64,000 nt of DNA from contig NZ_CP060138.2 in assembly GCF_016743795.2 (NCBI RefSeq), positions 62,001-126,000 on the forward strand. Direction: 5' to 3'. Within the stretch, counting starts at the first letter, position 1, and every line of letters begins with the position of its first letter. The notes below the pieces were generated by a model. That model made no database searches. It was not told the DNA's origin and saw only the letters and a program-made list of their open reading frames with translations. This document shows positions 18,522 to 27,950 of the stretch, piece by piece. Position numbers and translations under genes: made by a program. The DNA comes from Rickettsia tillamookensis. GTDB lineage: Bacteria; Pseudomonadota; Alphaproteobacteria; Rickettsiales; Rickettsiaceae.

Positions 18522-18920
18522 TTACTTAATCTTCCTTAATGCCATGCTGAAATATACACCATCGCCAAGGTTAACGCTACGGAAATCAAAGGATTCAAAA
18601 TCTATGCTAGGTAAAGGATTTGAGTGAGAGCTTTTCAGATCTAATAAATTATTCTTTCCAGCATATTCTTTGAAAGTCATATTTTTCGGTAGTTTTTTAC
18701 TAGTATCCTCAAAGCTGAAATATCTAATCTCATAATTAATACCGTTAATAGTAACTTTTTGACCGCAAATTTGTGGATTAACGAAAGATGATGAGGTGCT
18801 ACTCGCTATTTGTGGTGCTACTTCTAGCAACTCTTTTAGTGTTACATTTCCTTCACTGCTATACATAGTAGCAGAGAGAACTATAACAAGGAAAAAATTT
18901 GTGATATATTTTTTAAGCAT
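18522..18920 (-). CDS. Small secreted protein of unknown function
   Basis: The 132-residue protein has a signal peptide (NFFLVIVLSATMYSSEG) and no motif that I recognise. The mature part has one cysteine (PQICGQKVTINGINYEIRYF) and ends in FSMALRKIK. Its start overlaps the end of the ankyrin pseudogene by 8 bp and its stop is 4 bp before the deformylase start, so all are cotranscribed. Export of two consecutive products suggests an extracytoplasmic job for the operon. Confidence 0.65.
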   Translation of the reverse strand: MLKKYITNFFLVIVLSATMYSSEGNVTLKELLEVAPQIASSTSSSFVNPQICGQKVTINGINYEIRYFSFEDTSKKLPKNMTFKEYAGKNNLLDLKSSHSNPLPSIDFESFDFRSVNLGDGVYFSMALRKIK

Positions 18921-19559
18921 TTTCTTCTCCTATTAAATTAGTTGTATCCTTATTTTGTTCGTTTACAGTAATATTTGTAAGCTCATCAGAGTTATTTGAA
19001 ATATATATAATATTTTCTTTTTGTCTTTCTTGAATTTGAACTAGAATATCTTGATATTTTATGTTATCAGACTCCTGATTAAGCTTAGTTTGAAAATATT
19101 CTCCTAACTTTTGTAAAAAATTGTTAGTTCTAGCTCCTACCGCACTGCATGCAGTTAAAGGTATTTCTTCGCCTAATTCTAAGTAATATTTAGTCGTTTC
19201 AAAATTTAAATTCCTGACACAAAAATATAGCGATGATTCCTTATTGTTAGTAGTAATTCTAAAATCAGCTCCTTTCTGGTCAATTAAAAACTTTATCATT
19301 TCAATTGAACCTAAGCGAGATGCTATATGCAAGGCTGTCCAACCATTTTGTCTTGTTCATTTATATCTATGCCATTTTCGATATCTAATATTTTCTTAAG
19401 AAGTTCTAGATTACAGCTTTTTGCAGCTATGTGAAGAATATTACTATTAAAACTTGTTGGTCCTGTATCATCAACAATTATGGAGCTATATGCCTTAAAA
19501 ATTTGCCATGTTTCTCGCCAACTATATTGTGACCAAGAAATGTTCCATAGTGATTTCAT
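18913..19559 (-). pseudogene. Ankyrin-repeat protein, second copy, broken by a one-base deletion
   Basis: Two overlapping frames, 19323-19559 (78 residues) and 18913-19332, together match the neighbouring 224-residue protein along its whole length. The shared parts are MKSLW(N/D)ISWS(Q/K)YSW at the start, DINEQD in the middle, TTKYYLELGEE, and NLIGEE at the end. Just after DINEQD the sequence has AA where three bases are needed before AATGGTTGG, so the frame shifts near 19355. The ankyrin part (NSNILHIAAKSCNLELLKKIL, then GWTALHIASRLGSIEMIKFLI) is otherwise well preserved, so the break looks recent. Confidence 0.85.
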
Positions 19560-20230
19560 ATATTGTCCTCTCCTATTAAATTCATAATATTTGTATATTC
19601 AACGATAATTTCTTCGTCATTACTATATGTCTCTATAATAGCACCTTTTAGATCATTAGTATTTGAAGTATATACAAGATATTTCTTCTGCTCCTTGGAT
19701 AGCTTAGCAGAGAGATTTTGATATGTTATATTGTCGGGATGTTGTGCAACCGTACCTCTTAACTCCCTACATAATAGTTTAAAAAAAATTGCTATGTCAG
19801 TATTATCACGTAATTTCGGTAGAATTTTGGGCATTTCTTCGCCTAACTCTAAATAATATTGAGTCATACATACATCCCGATTATTAGCAGATAGATATAT
19901 CGGTGACTCTCCGTTATTAGTGGTAATTTTATAATCGGCTCCTTGATCCTCTATTAAAAACCGAACCATATTTAATAGAAAAAAATATGAAGCTAAATGT
20001 AAAACCGTCCAACCGTTAGCATCTTGTTCGTTTATATCGATATCTTTTTCTGTCTCTAATATTTTTCTTAAAAGATATATATCATGACTTTCAACTGCTA
20101 TATACAGAATGTTATTATTAAAAGGCTTTGGTATTATATAGTCATAAGTTGTTCGTTTATAAGCTCTTATAATTTGCCGTATTTCTTCCCAGCTATATTT
20201 TGACCAAGAAATATCCCATAGTGATTTCAT
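19556..20230 (-). CDS. Ankyrin-repeat protein
   Basis: The 224 residues hold about three ankyrin repeats: NNNILYIAVESHDIYLLRKILE, NGWTVLHLASYFFLLNMVRFLIE, and NGESPIYLSANNRDVCMTQYYLE. A helical C-terminal part follows. There is no signal peptide. In intracellular bacteria ankyrin proteins often bind host proteins after secretion, but nothing here proves export. The stop overlaps the start of the broken paralogue (ATGA), so the pair arose by tandem duplication and heads an operon that continues to the deformylase-like gene. Confidence 0.8.
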   Translation of the reverse strand: MKSLWDISWSKYSWEEIRQIIRAYKRTTYDYIIPKPFNNNILYIAVESHDIYLLRKILETEKDIDINEQDANGWTVLHLASYFFLLNMVRFLIEDQGADYKITTNNGESPIYLSANNRDVCMTQYYLELGEEMPKILPKLRDNTDIAIFFKLLCRELRGTVAQHPDNITYQNLSAKLSKEQKKYLVYTSNTNDLKGAIIETYSNDEEIIVEYTNIMNLIGEDNI

Positions 20231-20384
20231 AATTTATTATTATAATTATAAATAGAAAACTATAGATAAAAATTAAAATCAAGTGAATAAATTATCATAT
20301 TTTTAATATCAGGTATTTTCACTTCGTTTACTTATCTCGTAGTCAATAATTTATTTGATTTCCTTTGAGTAAAAATCAATAGAT

Positions 20385-20413
20385 TTGACTTTTCTAACAT
20401 ATTTTAGTATAAT
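20385..20413 (+). promoter_or_regulatory. Sigma-70-type promoter of tlc
   Basis: TTGACT at 20385-20390 and TATAAT at 20408-20413 are separated by exactly 17 bp, close to consensus. The tlc start codon is at 20448. The preceding 20231-20380 is AT-rich and holds no gene. Confidence 0.8.
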
Positions 20414-20447
20414 ATCTATCTTCAAAATAAATAGAAAAATTTAATTT

Positions 20448-21944
20448 ATGAGTACTCCCAAAAGTGATAATTATCTCTCAGAACTAAGAAAAGTAATTTG
20501 GCCCATAGAAAAATACGAAAATAAGAAGTTTTTGCCTATGGCATTTATGATGTTCTGTATTTTATTAAACTACTCAACACTTCGTTCAATTAAAGACGGA
20601 TTTGTAGTAACGGATATAGGAGCAGAAGCAATAAGTTTCTTAAAAACATATATAGTACTACCTTCTGCCGTAATCGCTATGGTAATTTACGTTAAACTTT
20701 GCGATATTTTAAAGCAAGAAAACGTATTTTATGTTATTACTTCATTTTTCTTAGGGTATTTTGCATTATTTGCATTTGTTCTTTACCCCTACCCTGATTT
20801 AGTTCATCCTGATCCTGAAACCATAGAATCTTTAAGTTTAGCTTACCCTAATTTTAAATGGTTTATAAGAATAGTTGGGAAATGGAGCTTTGCATCTTTT
20901 TATACTATGGCAGAGCTTTGGGGAACAATGATGCTTAGTTTATTATTTTGGCAATTTGCTAACCAAATTACTAAAACCGATGAAGCTAAACGTTTTTACT
21001 CAATGTTTGGTTTACTTGCTAATTTAGCATTGCCTGTAACATCCGTGATTATTGGATATTTCTTGCATGAAAAAACTCAAATAGTTGCAGAACATCTAAA
21101 ATTTGTGCCTTTATTTGTTATAATGATAACAAGTAGCTTTTTGGTAATATTAACATATAGATGGATGAATAGAAACGTTCTAACCGATCCTAGACTTTAT
21201 GACCCGGCATTAGTAAAAGAAAAGAAAGCTAAAGCTAAAATGTCATTAATAGACAGTTTTAAAATGATCTTTACCTCTAAGTATGTAGGTTATATTGCAT
21301 TGTTACTTATTGCTTATGGTATTTCAGTAAACTTAGTTGAAGGCGTTTGGAAATCCAAAGTAAAAGAATTGTATCCGACGAAAGAGGCTTATACTATATA
21401 TATGGGTAAGTTCCAATTTTATCAGGGTTGGGTTGCAATTGCTTTCATGCTTATAGGTAGTAATATTTTAAGAAAAGTATCATGGTTAGCTGCAGCTATG
21501 ATAACTCCATTAATGATGTTAATTACCGGTGCAGCGTTTTTTGCATTTATCTTTTTTGATAGTGTTATTGCTATGCATTTAACAGGTATTCTTGCTTCAG
21601 GTCCTTTAGCACTTGCTGTTATGATCGGTATGATTCAAAATGTTTTAAGTAAAGGTGTAAAATATTCTTTATTTGATGCCACTAAAAACATGGCATATAT
21701 TCCGCTTGATAAGGATTTACGAGTAAAAGGACAGGCTGCTGTTGAAGTTATCGGAGGAAGATTCGGTAAATCGGGTGGTGCTATTATTCAATCCACATTC
21801 TTTATTTTATTTCCTGCATTCGGTTTTGTTGAGGCAACACCATATTTTGCTTCTATATTCTTTGTAATAGTAATATTATGGATATATGCCGTTAAAGGTT
21901 TAAATAAAGAGTATCAAGTTTTGGTAAATAAAACTGAAAAATAG
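20448..21944 (+). CDS. tlc1: ATP/ADP translocase (nucleotide exchange transporter)
   Basis: Tlc swaps host ATP for bacterial ADP across the inner membrane, a hallmark of energy parasitism in Rickettsia and Chlamydia. The 498-residue length is that of rickettsial Tlc1. About twelve membrane helices are visible. The family stretches [20 protein letters not shown] (about 42-61) and [38 protein letters not shown] (near 405-442) are present, with the lysines and arginines needed for nucleotide binding. It has its own strong promoter and is followed by a clear terminator. Confidence 0.96.
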   Translation: MSTPKSDNYLSELRKVIWPIEKYENKKFLPMAFMMFCILLNYSTLRSIKDGFVVTDIGAEAISFLKTYIVLPSAVIAMVIYVKLCDILKQENVFYVITSFFLGYFALFAFVLYPYPDLVHPDPETIESLSLAYPNFKWFIRIVGKWSFASFYTMAELWGTMMLSLLFWQFANQITKTDEAKRFYSMFGLLANLALPVTSVIIGYFLHEKTQIVAEHLKFVPLFVIMITSSFLVILTYRWMNRNVLTDPRLYDPALVKEKKAKAKMSLIDSFKMIFTSKYVGYIALLLIAYGISVNLVEGVWKSKVKELYPTKEAYTIYMGKFQFYQGWVAIAFMLIGSNILRKVSWLAAAMITPLMMLITGAAFFAFIFFDSVIAMHLTGILASGPLALAVMIGMIQNVLSKGVKYSLFDATKNMAYIPLDKDLRVKGQAAVEVIGGRFGKSGGAIIQSTFFILFPAFGFVEATPYFASIFFVIVILWIYAVKGLNKEYQVLVNKTEK

Positions 21945-21961
21945 AGTTTGTTAAAATAAAA

Positions 21962-21991
21962 AAGCAAGTTTCTTAGAAACTTGCTTTTTTT
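21962..21991 (+). terminator. Intrinsic terminator after tlc
   Basis: AAGCAAGTTT (21962-21971) pairs with AAACTTGCTT (21977-21986) over a five-base loop, followed by a T-run. An A-run precedes it, so it could also act on the other strand. glpT starts 21 bp later. Confidence 0.9.
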
Positions 21992-22011
21992 ATAGTCGGA
22001 GAGTTTATAAT

Positions 22012-23301
22012 ATGACAGATACAAAACCCAAAATTAAAACTCCAAGATCGCCATATGTAAAAAAATATAACAGTTGGCGAATAAGGATTTTGTATTCTAT
22101 TATTATAGGTTATGCGACTTTTTATTTTTGTCGTCAGAATTTTAATATAGCAACGCCTGCTATAAGAGAATATTTTGGGGTTACTAAAACACAAATTGGT
22201 TGGATATTAACTGCTTCATCTATTATGTATGGAGTTAGTAAAGCGTGTAACGGGTTTATTAGCGATAAAGTTAACGCTCGGATATTTATGGTTTTGGGTC
22301 TTTTATTTGTCGGGGTCATTACTATTCTAATAGGTTTTGCAGATTCTTTATGGCTTATAGGAATTTTATGGATAGCTAGTAACTGGTTTCAATCTATGGG
22401 TTGGCCTCCTGCAACAAAAATGCTTACTCACTGGTTCGCTTCAAAAGAACTTGGAACTAAATGGGCTATGGGTGCAACTTCTAATCAAATAGGCGGTGCC
22501 CTTGCTATGATAAGCTGCGGTTATTTAATCGATAAATTTGATTGGAGAGCTGCTTTTTTCGTTCCCGGTGTAGTTGCTTGTGTAGTATCGCTTTTTTTAT
22601 ATAATAGGCTTCGTAATTCTCCAAAAGAAGTAGGTTTATCTACCGTAGAGGAATATAAAGAATATCCGCCTGAAGCTATAGGGGATTATGAGAAGCTATT
22701 AACTCCCCAATTACTTAAAATGGTCTTTTGTAATAAGCTAATATGGTATGTTTGTTTAGCAAACATGTTTGTTTATATAATACGTTCCGGAGTAATTTAT
22801 TGGGCTCCAACATTTTTAAAAGATTTACGTAATATAAGCCTTGCAAATGCAGGCTTACAAATCGGTTTATATGAAATGATAGGTATCCCAGGGGCATTAA
22901 TAGCAGGTGTTTTATCTGATAAACTATTTCAAGGTCGTCGAGGTCCCGTTGCATCCATATGTATGGTATTGCTTAGCTTATTGTTAGTCTTGTTTTGGAA
23001 AATTCCTATTCAAAGTGAATTATTAAGTATAGTAATTCTTTCTTTAATAGGCTTTTTTGTTTCAGGACCTCAGCTCCTTGTAGGTATAGCAGCTGCTGAT
23101 TTCAGTACTCGTCAAGCTGTCGGTACGGCTAATGGATTATCAGGGTTATTTGGTTATTTAGGAGCGGCTATTGCGGGAGTCGGCGTAGGATGGATTAGCG
23201 ATAATTACGGTTGGAATGGGGTATTTATATTTTTCAGTATTTCTGCTCTTTTAGGAGGAGGATTATTTGCTTTGACATGGAATCGTTCAGCTAAAAAATA
23301 A
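22012..23301 (+). CDS. glpT: Glycerol-3-phosphate transporter, MFS organophosphate antiporter family
   Basis: The 429-residue major facilitator protein has twelve predicted membrane helices. The organophosphate:phosphate antiporter features are FYFCRQNFNIATPAIREYFG near the start, WIASNWFQSMGWPPATKMLTHWF, and FVSGPQLLVGIAAADFSTRQAVGTANG in the second half. Import of host glycerol-3-phosphate would feed phospholipid synthesis (see pgsA). It is preceded by the tlc terminator and followed after 29 bp by ndk. Confidence 0.92.
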   Translation: MTDTKPKIKTPRSPYVKKYNSWRIRILYSIIIGYATFYFCRQNFNIATPAIREYFGVTKTQIGWILTASSIMYGVSKACNGFISDKVNARIFMVLGLLFVGVITILIGFADSLWLIGILWIASNWFQSMGWPPATKMLTHWFASKELGTKWAMGATSNQIGGALAMISCGYLIDKFDWRAAFFVPGVVACVVSLFLYNRLRNSPKEVGLSTVEEYKEYPPEAIGDYEKLLTPQLLKMVFCNKLIWYVCLANMFVYIIRSGVIYWAPTFLKDLRNISLANAGLQIGLYEMIGIPGALIAGVLSDKLFQGRRGPVASICMVLLSLLLVLFWKIPIQSELLSIVILSLIGFFVSGPQLLVGIAAADFSTRQAVGTANGLSGLFGYLGAAIAGVGVGWISDNYGWNGVFIFFSISALLGGGLFALTWNRSAKK

Positions 23302-23330
23302 ATTTAACAATTATATAAATAGGTTACAAA

Positions 23331-23753
23331 ATGACAATACAATATACTTTTTCAATGATTAAGCCTGATGCTATCAAGAGGAATAAAATAGGACAAGTTA
23401 ATACTTATTTAGAAAATGCAGGCTTAAAGATAGTAGCTCAGAAAATGAAATTTTTAACTAAATATGAAGCTGAATGTTTCTATGACGAACATAGAGCAAG
23501 ACCGTTTTTTAATAGCTTAGTTGAATATATTACTTCAGGAGCGGTAGTACTTCAAGTTCTTAAGGGGGAAGATGCTATAATTTTAAACCGTACCATTATG
23601 GGGGCAACTAATCCTGATGAAGCTGAAGCGGGAACCATTAGAAAGGATTTAGGAGAATCAATTGAGGCTAATAGTATTCATGGTTCAGATAGTGAAAACA
23701 GTGCAAAAAGAGAAATCGAATTTTTCTTTAACAAATCTGAAATTATAGAATAA
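23331..23753 (+). CDS. ndk: Nucleoside diphosphate kinase
   Basis: Ndk transfers the terminal phosphate of ATP to other NDPs through a phosphohistidine. The 140-residue protein starts with the typical [14 protein letters not shown] and has the active-site histidine H117 in NSIHGSDS. The start at 23331 gives the normal length. mnmG begins 3 bp after its stop, so ndk probably heads the mnmG-rsmG-parAB operon. Confidence 0.98.
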   Translation: MTIQYTFSMIKPDAIKRNKIGQVNTYLENAGLKIVAQKMKFLTKYEAECFYDEHRARPFFNSLVEYITSGAVVLQVLKGEDAIILNRTIMGATNPDEAEAGTIRKDLGESIEANSIHGSDSENSAKREIEFFFNKSEIIE

Positions 23754-23756
23754 TTA

Positions 23757-25625
23757 ATGCTAAAATATGACGTAATAGTTATAGGCGGTGGACATGCAGG
23801 CGTAGAAGCAGCCGCCGCTTCTGCACGTCTTGGAGCTTCTACTCTCCTAATTACGTTAAAACCGGAAAATTTAGGCGAAATGTCTTGCAATCCAGCAATC
23901 GGTGGAATTGCAAAAGGCACATTAGTTAAAGAAATCGATGCACTTGATGGGTTAATGGGTTATGTTATAGACCAAGCCGGTATACATTATAAAATGCTGA
24001 ATGAGACTAGAGGACCGGCAGTTTGGGGCCCTAGAGCTCAAGCTGATCGAAAGCTTTATAAAAAAGCGATGTATCAAATATTAACAAATTACCCTAATCT
24101 AGATATATTATATGGAAAAGTGGAAGATATAGAAATTAAATCTTCTAAAGTTGAAGCGGTTATTTTAAATAACAATAGCAAAATTCCTTGTCAAAAAATT
24201 ATATTAACTACGGGTACTTTTCTATCAGGTCTTATTCATATAGGCTCGACAAAAATTCCTGCCGGTAGAGTAGATGAAGAGCCTTCGTATGGATTATCAA
24301 ATACATTAAAAAGAGTAGGATTTAAGATTGCCCGTTTAAAAACAGGTACACCACCAAGAATTGACGGGCGTACTATTGATTATAGTAAAACAATTTTACA
24401 ACCCGGCGATAAAACTCCTCGTCCTTTTTCTGAATTAACAAATGTTGTCAATGTTCCTCAGATAAATTGTTTTATTACAAAAACAACCTCAGAAACTCAT
24501 GATATTATACGTGAGAACCTTAATAAATCTGCAATGTATTCAGGGCAAATAGAAGGAATAGGACCGCGATATTGTCCTTCTATTGAAGATAAAATAGTCA
24601 GATTTAGTACAAAATCAGAACATCGTATATTTTTAGAACCTGAAGGGTTAGATAATTATACGATTTATCCAAACGGTATTTCTACTTCTTTGCCTGAAGA
24701 TGTACAACATAAATTAATCAAAACAATACCAGGATTAGAAAATGTAAAGGTTTTACGTCCAGGTTATGCTATAGAATATGATTATGTTGATCCACGTGAA
24801 ATAAGTGTTACGCTAGAGACAAAAAAAATAGCTGGATTGTATTTTGCTGGGCAAATTAACGGTACTACAGGATATGAGGAAGCCGCAGGGCAAGGTATAA
24901 TAGCTGGTATAAATGCTGCTTTAGCAGTAAAAGATCAAGCACCGTTTATGTTAACAAGAGCAAACAGTTATATTGGAGTAATGATTGACGATTTAACAAC
25001 ATTTGGTACTATAGAACCTTATCGTATGTTTACTTCTCGCTCAGAATATAGATTATCTTTAAGAGCAGATAACGCTGATTTACGTTTAACGGAATTAGGG
25101 ATAAACATTGGTGTTGTATCAGAAAAACGTAAAAAAATATTTACAAAAAAATGTGAAGATATAGAAAAAACAAAATCATTATTAAATACTTTGTCTTTAA
25201 CTACTAGTAAACTTGCTAAAATGGGTATACAGGTTGCACAGGATGGTACATATAAAACAGTATTAGACTTATTTAAAATACCTAGTTTTAATGTTGAACA
25301 AGCTATCAAAATTTTTCCTATGCTTGAAGAAACACAAAATAATAATATTTTGCAATTACTATATATTGAAGCAAAATATTCTTCATATTTAACTAGACAA
25401 CACGCAGATATTAATTTATTTCAAAGTGAAGAGGTACAGTTAATACCTAAAAATATTGACTATTTTAAAATATCAAGTATATCATTAGAGATACAGGAAA
25501 AACTTTCTTCCCATAAACCTACTACTATTGGTGTAGCACGTCGAATCCCAGGGATTACACCTGCAGCAATTACGGCTATTATAATTTATTTAAAAACTAA
25601 ATATAGTGATGGAAGTTCCACGTGA
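23757..25625 (+). CDS. mnmG: tRNA uridine-5-carboxymethylaminomethyl modification enzyme MnmG (GidA)
   Basis: With MnmE, MnmG modifies U34 of several tRNAs, using FAD, a methylene-folate and glycine. The 622-residue protein has the N-terminal dinucleotide-binding motif [19 protein letters not shown], the second signature [15 protein letters not shown], and the conserved [14 protein letters not shown] and [23 protein letters not shown] blocks. The gene order mnmG-rsmG-parA-parB is the classic origin-proximal cluster. The end overlaps rsmG by about 20 bp. The codons for VDPRE contain a parS-like palindrome at 24788-24803. Confidence 0.98.
   Translation: MLKYDVIVIGGGHAGVEAAAASARLGASTLLITLKPENLGEMSCNPAIGGIAKGTLVKEIDALDGLMGYVIDQAGIHYKMLNETRGPAVWGPRAQADRKLYKKAMYQILTNYPNLDILYGKVEDIEIKSSKVEAVILNNNSKIPCQKIILTTGTFLSGLIHIGSTKIPAGRVDEEPSYGLSNTLKRVGFKIARLKTGTPPRIDGRTIDYSKTILQPGDKTPRPFSELTNVVNVPQINCFITKTTSETHDIIRENLNKSAMYSGQIEGIGPRYCPSIEDKIVRFSTKSEHRIFLEPEGLDNYTIYPNGISTSLPEDVQHKLIKTIPGLENVKVLRPGYAIEYDYVDPREISVTLETKKIAGLYFAGQINGTTGYEEAAGQGIIAGINAALAVKDQAPFMLTRANSYIGVMIDDLTTFGTIEPYRMFTSRSEYRLSLRADNADLRLTELGINIGVVSEKRKKIFTKKCEDIEKTKSLLNTLSLTTSKLAKMGIQVAQDGTYKTVLDLFKIPSFNVEQAIKIFPMLEETQNNNILQLLYIEAKYSSYLTRQHADINLFQSEEVQLIPKNIDYFKISSISLEIQEKLSSHKPTTIGVARRIPGITPAAITAIIIYLKTKYSDGSST
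24788..24803 (+). promoter_or_regulatory. Candidate parS site (14 of 16 match) inside mnmG
   Basis: TGATCCACGTGAAATA differs from the parS form TGTTCCACGTGAAACA at two positions. The core CACGTG falls on codons for the conserved DPRE residues, so it may be coincidental. It is supported by two further candidates at 25614-25629 and 28991-29006 around parAB. Confidence 0.45.
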
Positions 25626-26184
25626 AATAATTGAAAAGTTAGAAATTTTTCAAAAGTTAGTTAAAAAATGGAATAAATCAATCAATCTTGTATCGGATAA
25701 TACTATACCTAATTTTTGGCAGCGTCATATATTAGACTCATTACAATTAATGCGATATATTGATAATAAAGAAATACACTTGGTTGATATAGGAAGTGGA
25801 GCTGGTTTTCCCGGTATAGTATTATCTATAGCAGGGGTAGCGAAAGTAAGTTTAATAGAAGCTGATTTACGTAAATGTATATTTTTAGAAAAAGCATCAA
25901 AGATATCAAATAATAACATACAAATAATCAATCAAAGAATAGAAAAAGTAGAAATAGATTGTAGTATATTGACTTGTAGAGCTTTCTCTAAATTAAATAC
26001 AATATTTAATTGTATAAAAAATATTTCGGTACAAGAAAAATTTTTATTATTAAAAGGAAAAAATTATTTAACTGAAATAGTAGAAGCTAAAGAGATGTGG
26101 TTATTTGATTATTTAATACATCAAAGTATTACTTGTGAAGAAGGGAAAATTCTAGAAGTTAGTAATTTAACAAAAATTATATGA
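25606..26184 (+). CDS. rsmG: 16S rRNA (guanine-N7)-methyltransferase RsmG (GidB)
   Basis: RsmG methylates G527 of 16S rRNA. The 192-residue protein has the motif [18 protein letters not shown] (about 62-79) and the early [19 protein letters not shown] stretch of the family. The start is GTG 25606 or ATG 25609, inside the 3' end of mnmG. Its stop overlaps the parA start (ATGA at 26181-26184). The family is a little over 200 residues in E. coli, so this is near full length. Confidence 0.95.
   Translation: MMEVPREIIEKLEIFQKLVKKWNKSINLVSDNTIPNFWQRHILDSLQLMRYIDNKEIHLVDIGSGAGFPGIVLSIAGVAKVSLIEADLRKCIFLEKASKISNNNIQIINQRIEKVEIDCSILTCRAFSKLNTIFNCIKNISVQEKFLLLKGKNYLTEIVEAKEMWLFDYLIHQSITCEEGKILEVSNLTKII
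25614..25629 (+). promoter_or_regulatory. Candidate parS site (13 of 16 match) at the mnmG/rsmG overlap
   Basis: AGTTCCACGTGAAATA resembles the ParB-binding consensus TGTTCCACGTGAAACA. It lies about 550 bp upstream of parA, where chromosomal parS sites are often found, and in the mnmG/rsmG overlap, where both reading frames constrain the sequence. Confidence 0.5.
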
Positions 26185-26948
26185 AAGTAATTGCTATTGT
26201 TAATCAAAAAGGAGGGGTGGCTAAAACTACAACTACTGTAAATTTAGCTACAGCTTTTGCTGCTGTAAATAAAAAAATTTTAGTTATAGATCTTGATCCT
26301 CAAGGGAATAGTAGTACTGGTTTTGGAATTAACCAGCAACAACGCAAAAATACTATATATCAAGTATTAACAAATTTAATAAAATTGAAAGATGCAATAA
26401 TTTCTACAGACATACCAAATTTAGAAATAATTACTTCAAACACTAATCTATCTGCTGCTGAATTAGATTTAACAAAATTAAAGGACCGAGAATATATTTT
26501 AATGAAGCTATTGGAAGAAATAAAGATATTATATGATTATATAATTATTGATTGCCCTCCTTCATTAAATTTATTAACAGTAAACGCTTTAGTTGCAAGC
26601 GATGAAGTGTTGATTCCAATGCAATGTGATTTTTATTCATTAGAAGGATTAAGTCACTTGCTAAAAACAATTGAAATTGTAGAGAAAAAATTAAATCCTA
26701 AGATAAAGATTGCAGGTATATTATTTACAATGTATGATAAGCGTAATCGTTTAACTGAGCAAGTAGAAGAGGATGTTAGAAAATGCTTAGGGGAATTAGT
26801 ATTTAAAACCGTTATCCCAAGAAATATTAAATTATCTGAAGCCCCTTCATACGGAAAACCGGCTATTATATATGATTATAAATGTTCGGGAGCAGTTGCA
26901 TATATAGAACTTACAAAAGAAATCTTAGAAAGATATGGCGAAAAATAA
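26181..26948 (+). CDS. parA: Chromosome partitioning ATPase ParA (Soj)
   Basis: ParA is the Walker-type ATPase that moves ParB-parS complexes. The 255-residue protein has the deviant Walker A KGGVAKTTTT (residues 10-19), Walker A' LVIDLDPQGNSSTG, and Walker B YDYIIIDCPPSLNLLTVNAL. The length is typical of chromosomal Soj. Overlaps with rsmG (4 bp) and parB (14 bp) indicate one operon. Confidence 0.97.
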   Translation: MKVIAIVNQKGGVAKTTTTVNLATAFAAVNKKILVIDLDPQGNSSTGFGINQQQRKNTIYQVLTNLIKLKDAIISTDIPNLEIITSNTNLSAAELDLTKLKDREYILMKLLEEIKILYDYIIIDCPPSLNLLTVNALVASDEVLIPMQCDFYSLEGLSHLLKTIEIVEKKLNPKIKIAGILFTMYDKRNRLTEQVEEDVRKCLGELVFKTVIPRNIKLSEAPSYGKPAIIYDYKCSGAVAYIELTKEILERYGEK

Positions 26949-27795
26949 AGGACTAGGAAGAGGGTTATCTTCATTACTTGGGGAAGAAGTTATTTCTATA
27001 GAATCAGAAATAATACAAATAATAAATATTGATAAAATAAGGCCGAATGAGAATCAGCCTAGAAAAAACTTTGAATATGATAAAATAAAAGAATTAGCAG
27101 ATTCTATATTGAATAATGGTTTATTGCAGCCTATTATCGTCGATAATAATTTCCAAATTATAGCAGGAGAGCGACGCTGGCGTGCATGTAAATTAGCAAA
27201 AGTTTTAGAGATACCAGTAATTATAAAAAATTTAGATGCTAGAGAGAGTATGGAAATAGCATTAATTGAGAACATACAAAGAACTGATTTAACAGTTATG
27301 GAAGAAGCTCGTGGCTTTAAATATTTGGTAGAAAATTTTAATTATACGACAGAAAAATTAGCTGAAAGGCTTGGCAAAAGTCGTAGTCATATAGCTAATT
27401 TGTTGAGGCTTAATAATTTGCCACAATCTATTCAAGATAAAGTAAATGAGAATATATTAAGCATGGGACAAGCTCGATGTTTAATAAATCATGAACATGC
27501 AGAAGTAATGGCCGAACATATTATAAGTAATGATTTAAATGTACGTCAAACAGAAGAGCTAGTAAGACAATGGTATAAAAATGAATATACGAAATCTCCT
27601 AACAATAGTGGCAAAGTAGGAAAGCGTTTTTTAAAGGACAATGCTACTGATAATGATTTTGAATCATTAGTAAAAGTTTTATCAGAAAAATTTGGTATAA
27701 AAATAACAATAGAAAATTATCCTTTAGGAGGAAAATTAATATTTCATTATAAAAATTTAGAAGAATTAGACTTGATATTATTAAAATTAAGTTAA
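26935..27795 (+). CDS. parB: Chromosome partitioning protein ParB (Spo0J)
   Basis: ParB binds parS, hydrolyses CTP and spreads to form the partition complex. The 286-residue protein starts GLGRGLSSLLGEE, then has IRPNENQPRKNF, the CTP-binding QPIIVDNNFQIIAGERRWRACK, ENIQRTDLTVMEEA, and the helix-turn-helix TEKLAERLGKSRSHIANLLRL. The C-terminal dimerisation domain follows. It overlaps parA by 14 bp. Confidence 0.97.
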   Translation: MAKNKGLGRGLSSLLGEEVISIESEIIQIINIDKIRPNENQPRKNFEYDKIKELADSILNNGLLQPIIVDNNFQIIAGERRWRACKLAKVLEIPVIIKNLDARESMEIALIENIQRTDLTVMEEARGFKYLVENFNYTTEKLAERLGKSRSHIANLLRLNNLPQSIQDKVNENILSMGQARCLINHEHAEVMAEHIISNDLNVRQTEELVRQWYKNEYTKSPNNSGKVGKRFLKDNATDNDFESLVKVLSEKFGIKITIENYPLGGKLIFHYKNLEELDLILLKLS

Positions 27796-27831
27796 AAAAC
27801 CTGTTAAAATTAAAATATATATAGAAAAATA

Positions 27832-27927
27832 ATGATAGAAATTACAATGTCTAATTTTGAATTATATGATCATAGAGCAATAAATTCATACAATGCAGTA
27901 GTAAATATATTTATCGGTGGAAAATAA
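27832..27927 (+). CDS. Possible 31-residue small protein or gene remnant
   Basis: An ATG frame of 31 codons (start MIEITMSNFELYDH) lies between parB and ettA. I do not recognise it. No strong ribosome site precedes it. It could be a remnant of a longer gene; the 155-bp gap holds nothing else. Confidence 0.2.
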   Translation: MIEITMSNFELYDHRAINSYNAVVNIFIGGK

Positions 27928-27950
27928 TAATATAAGGAAATAAGTAATTT

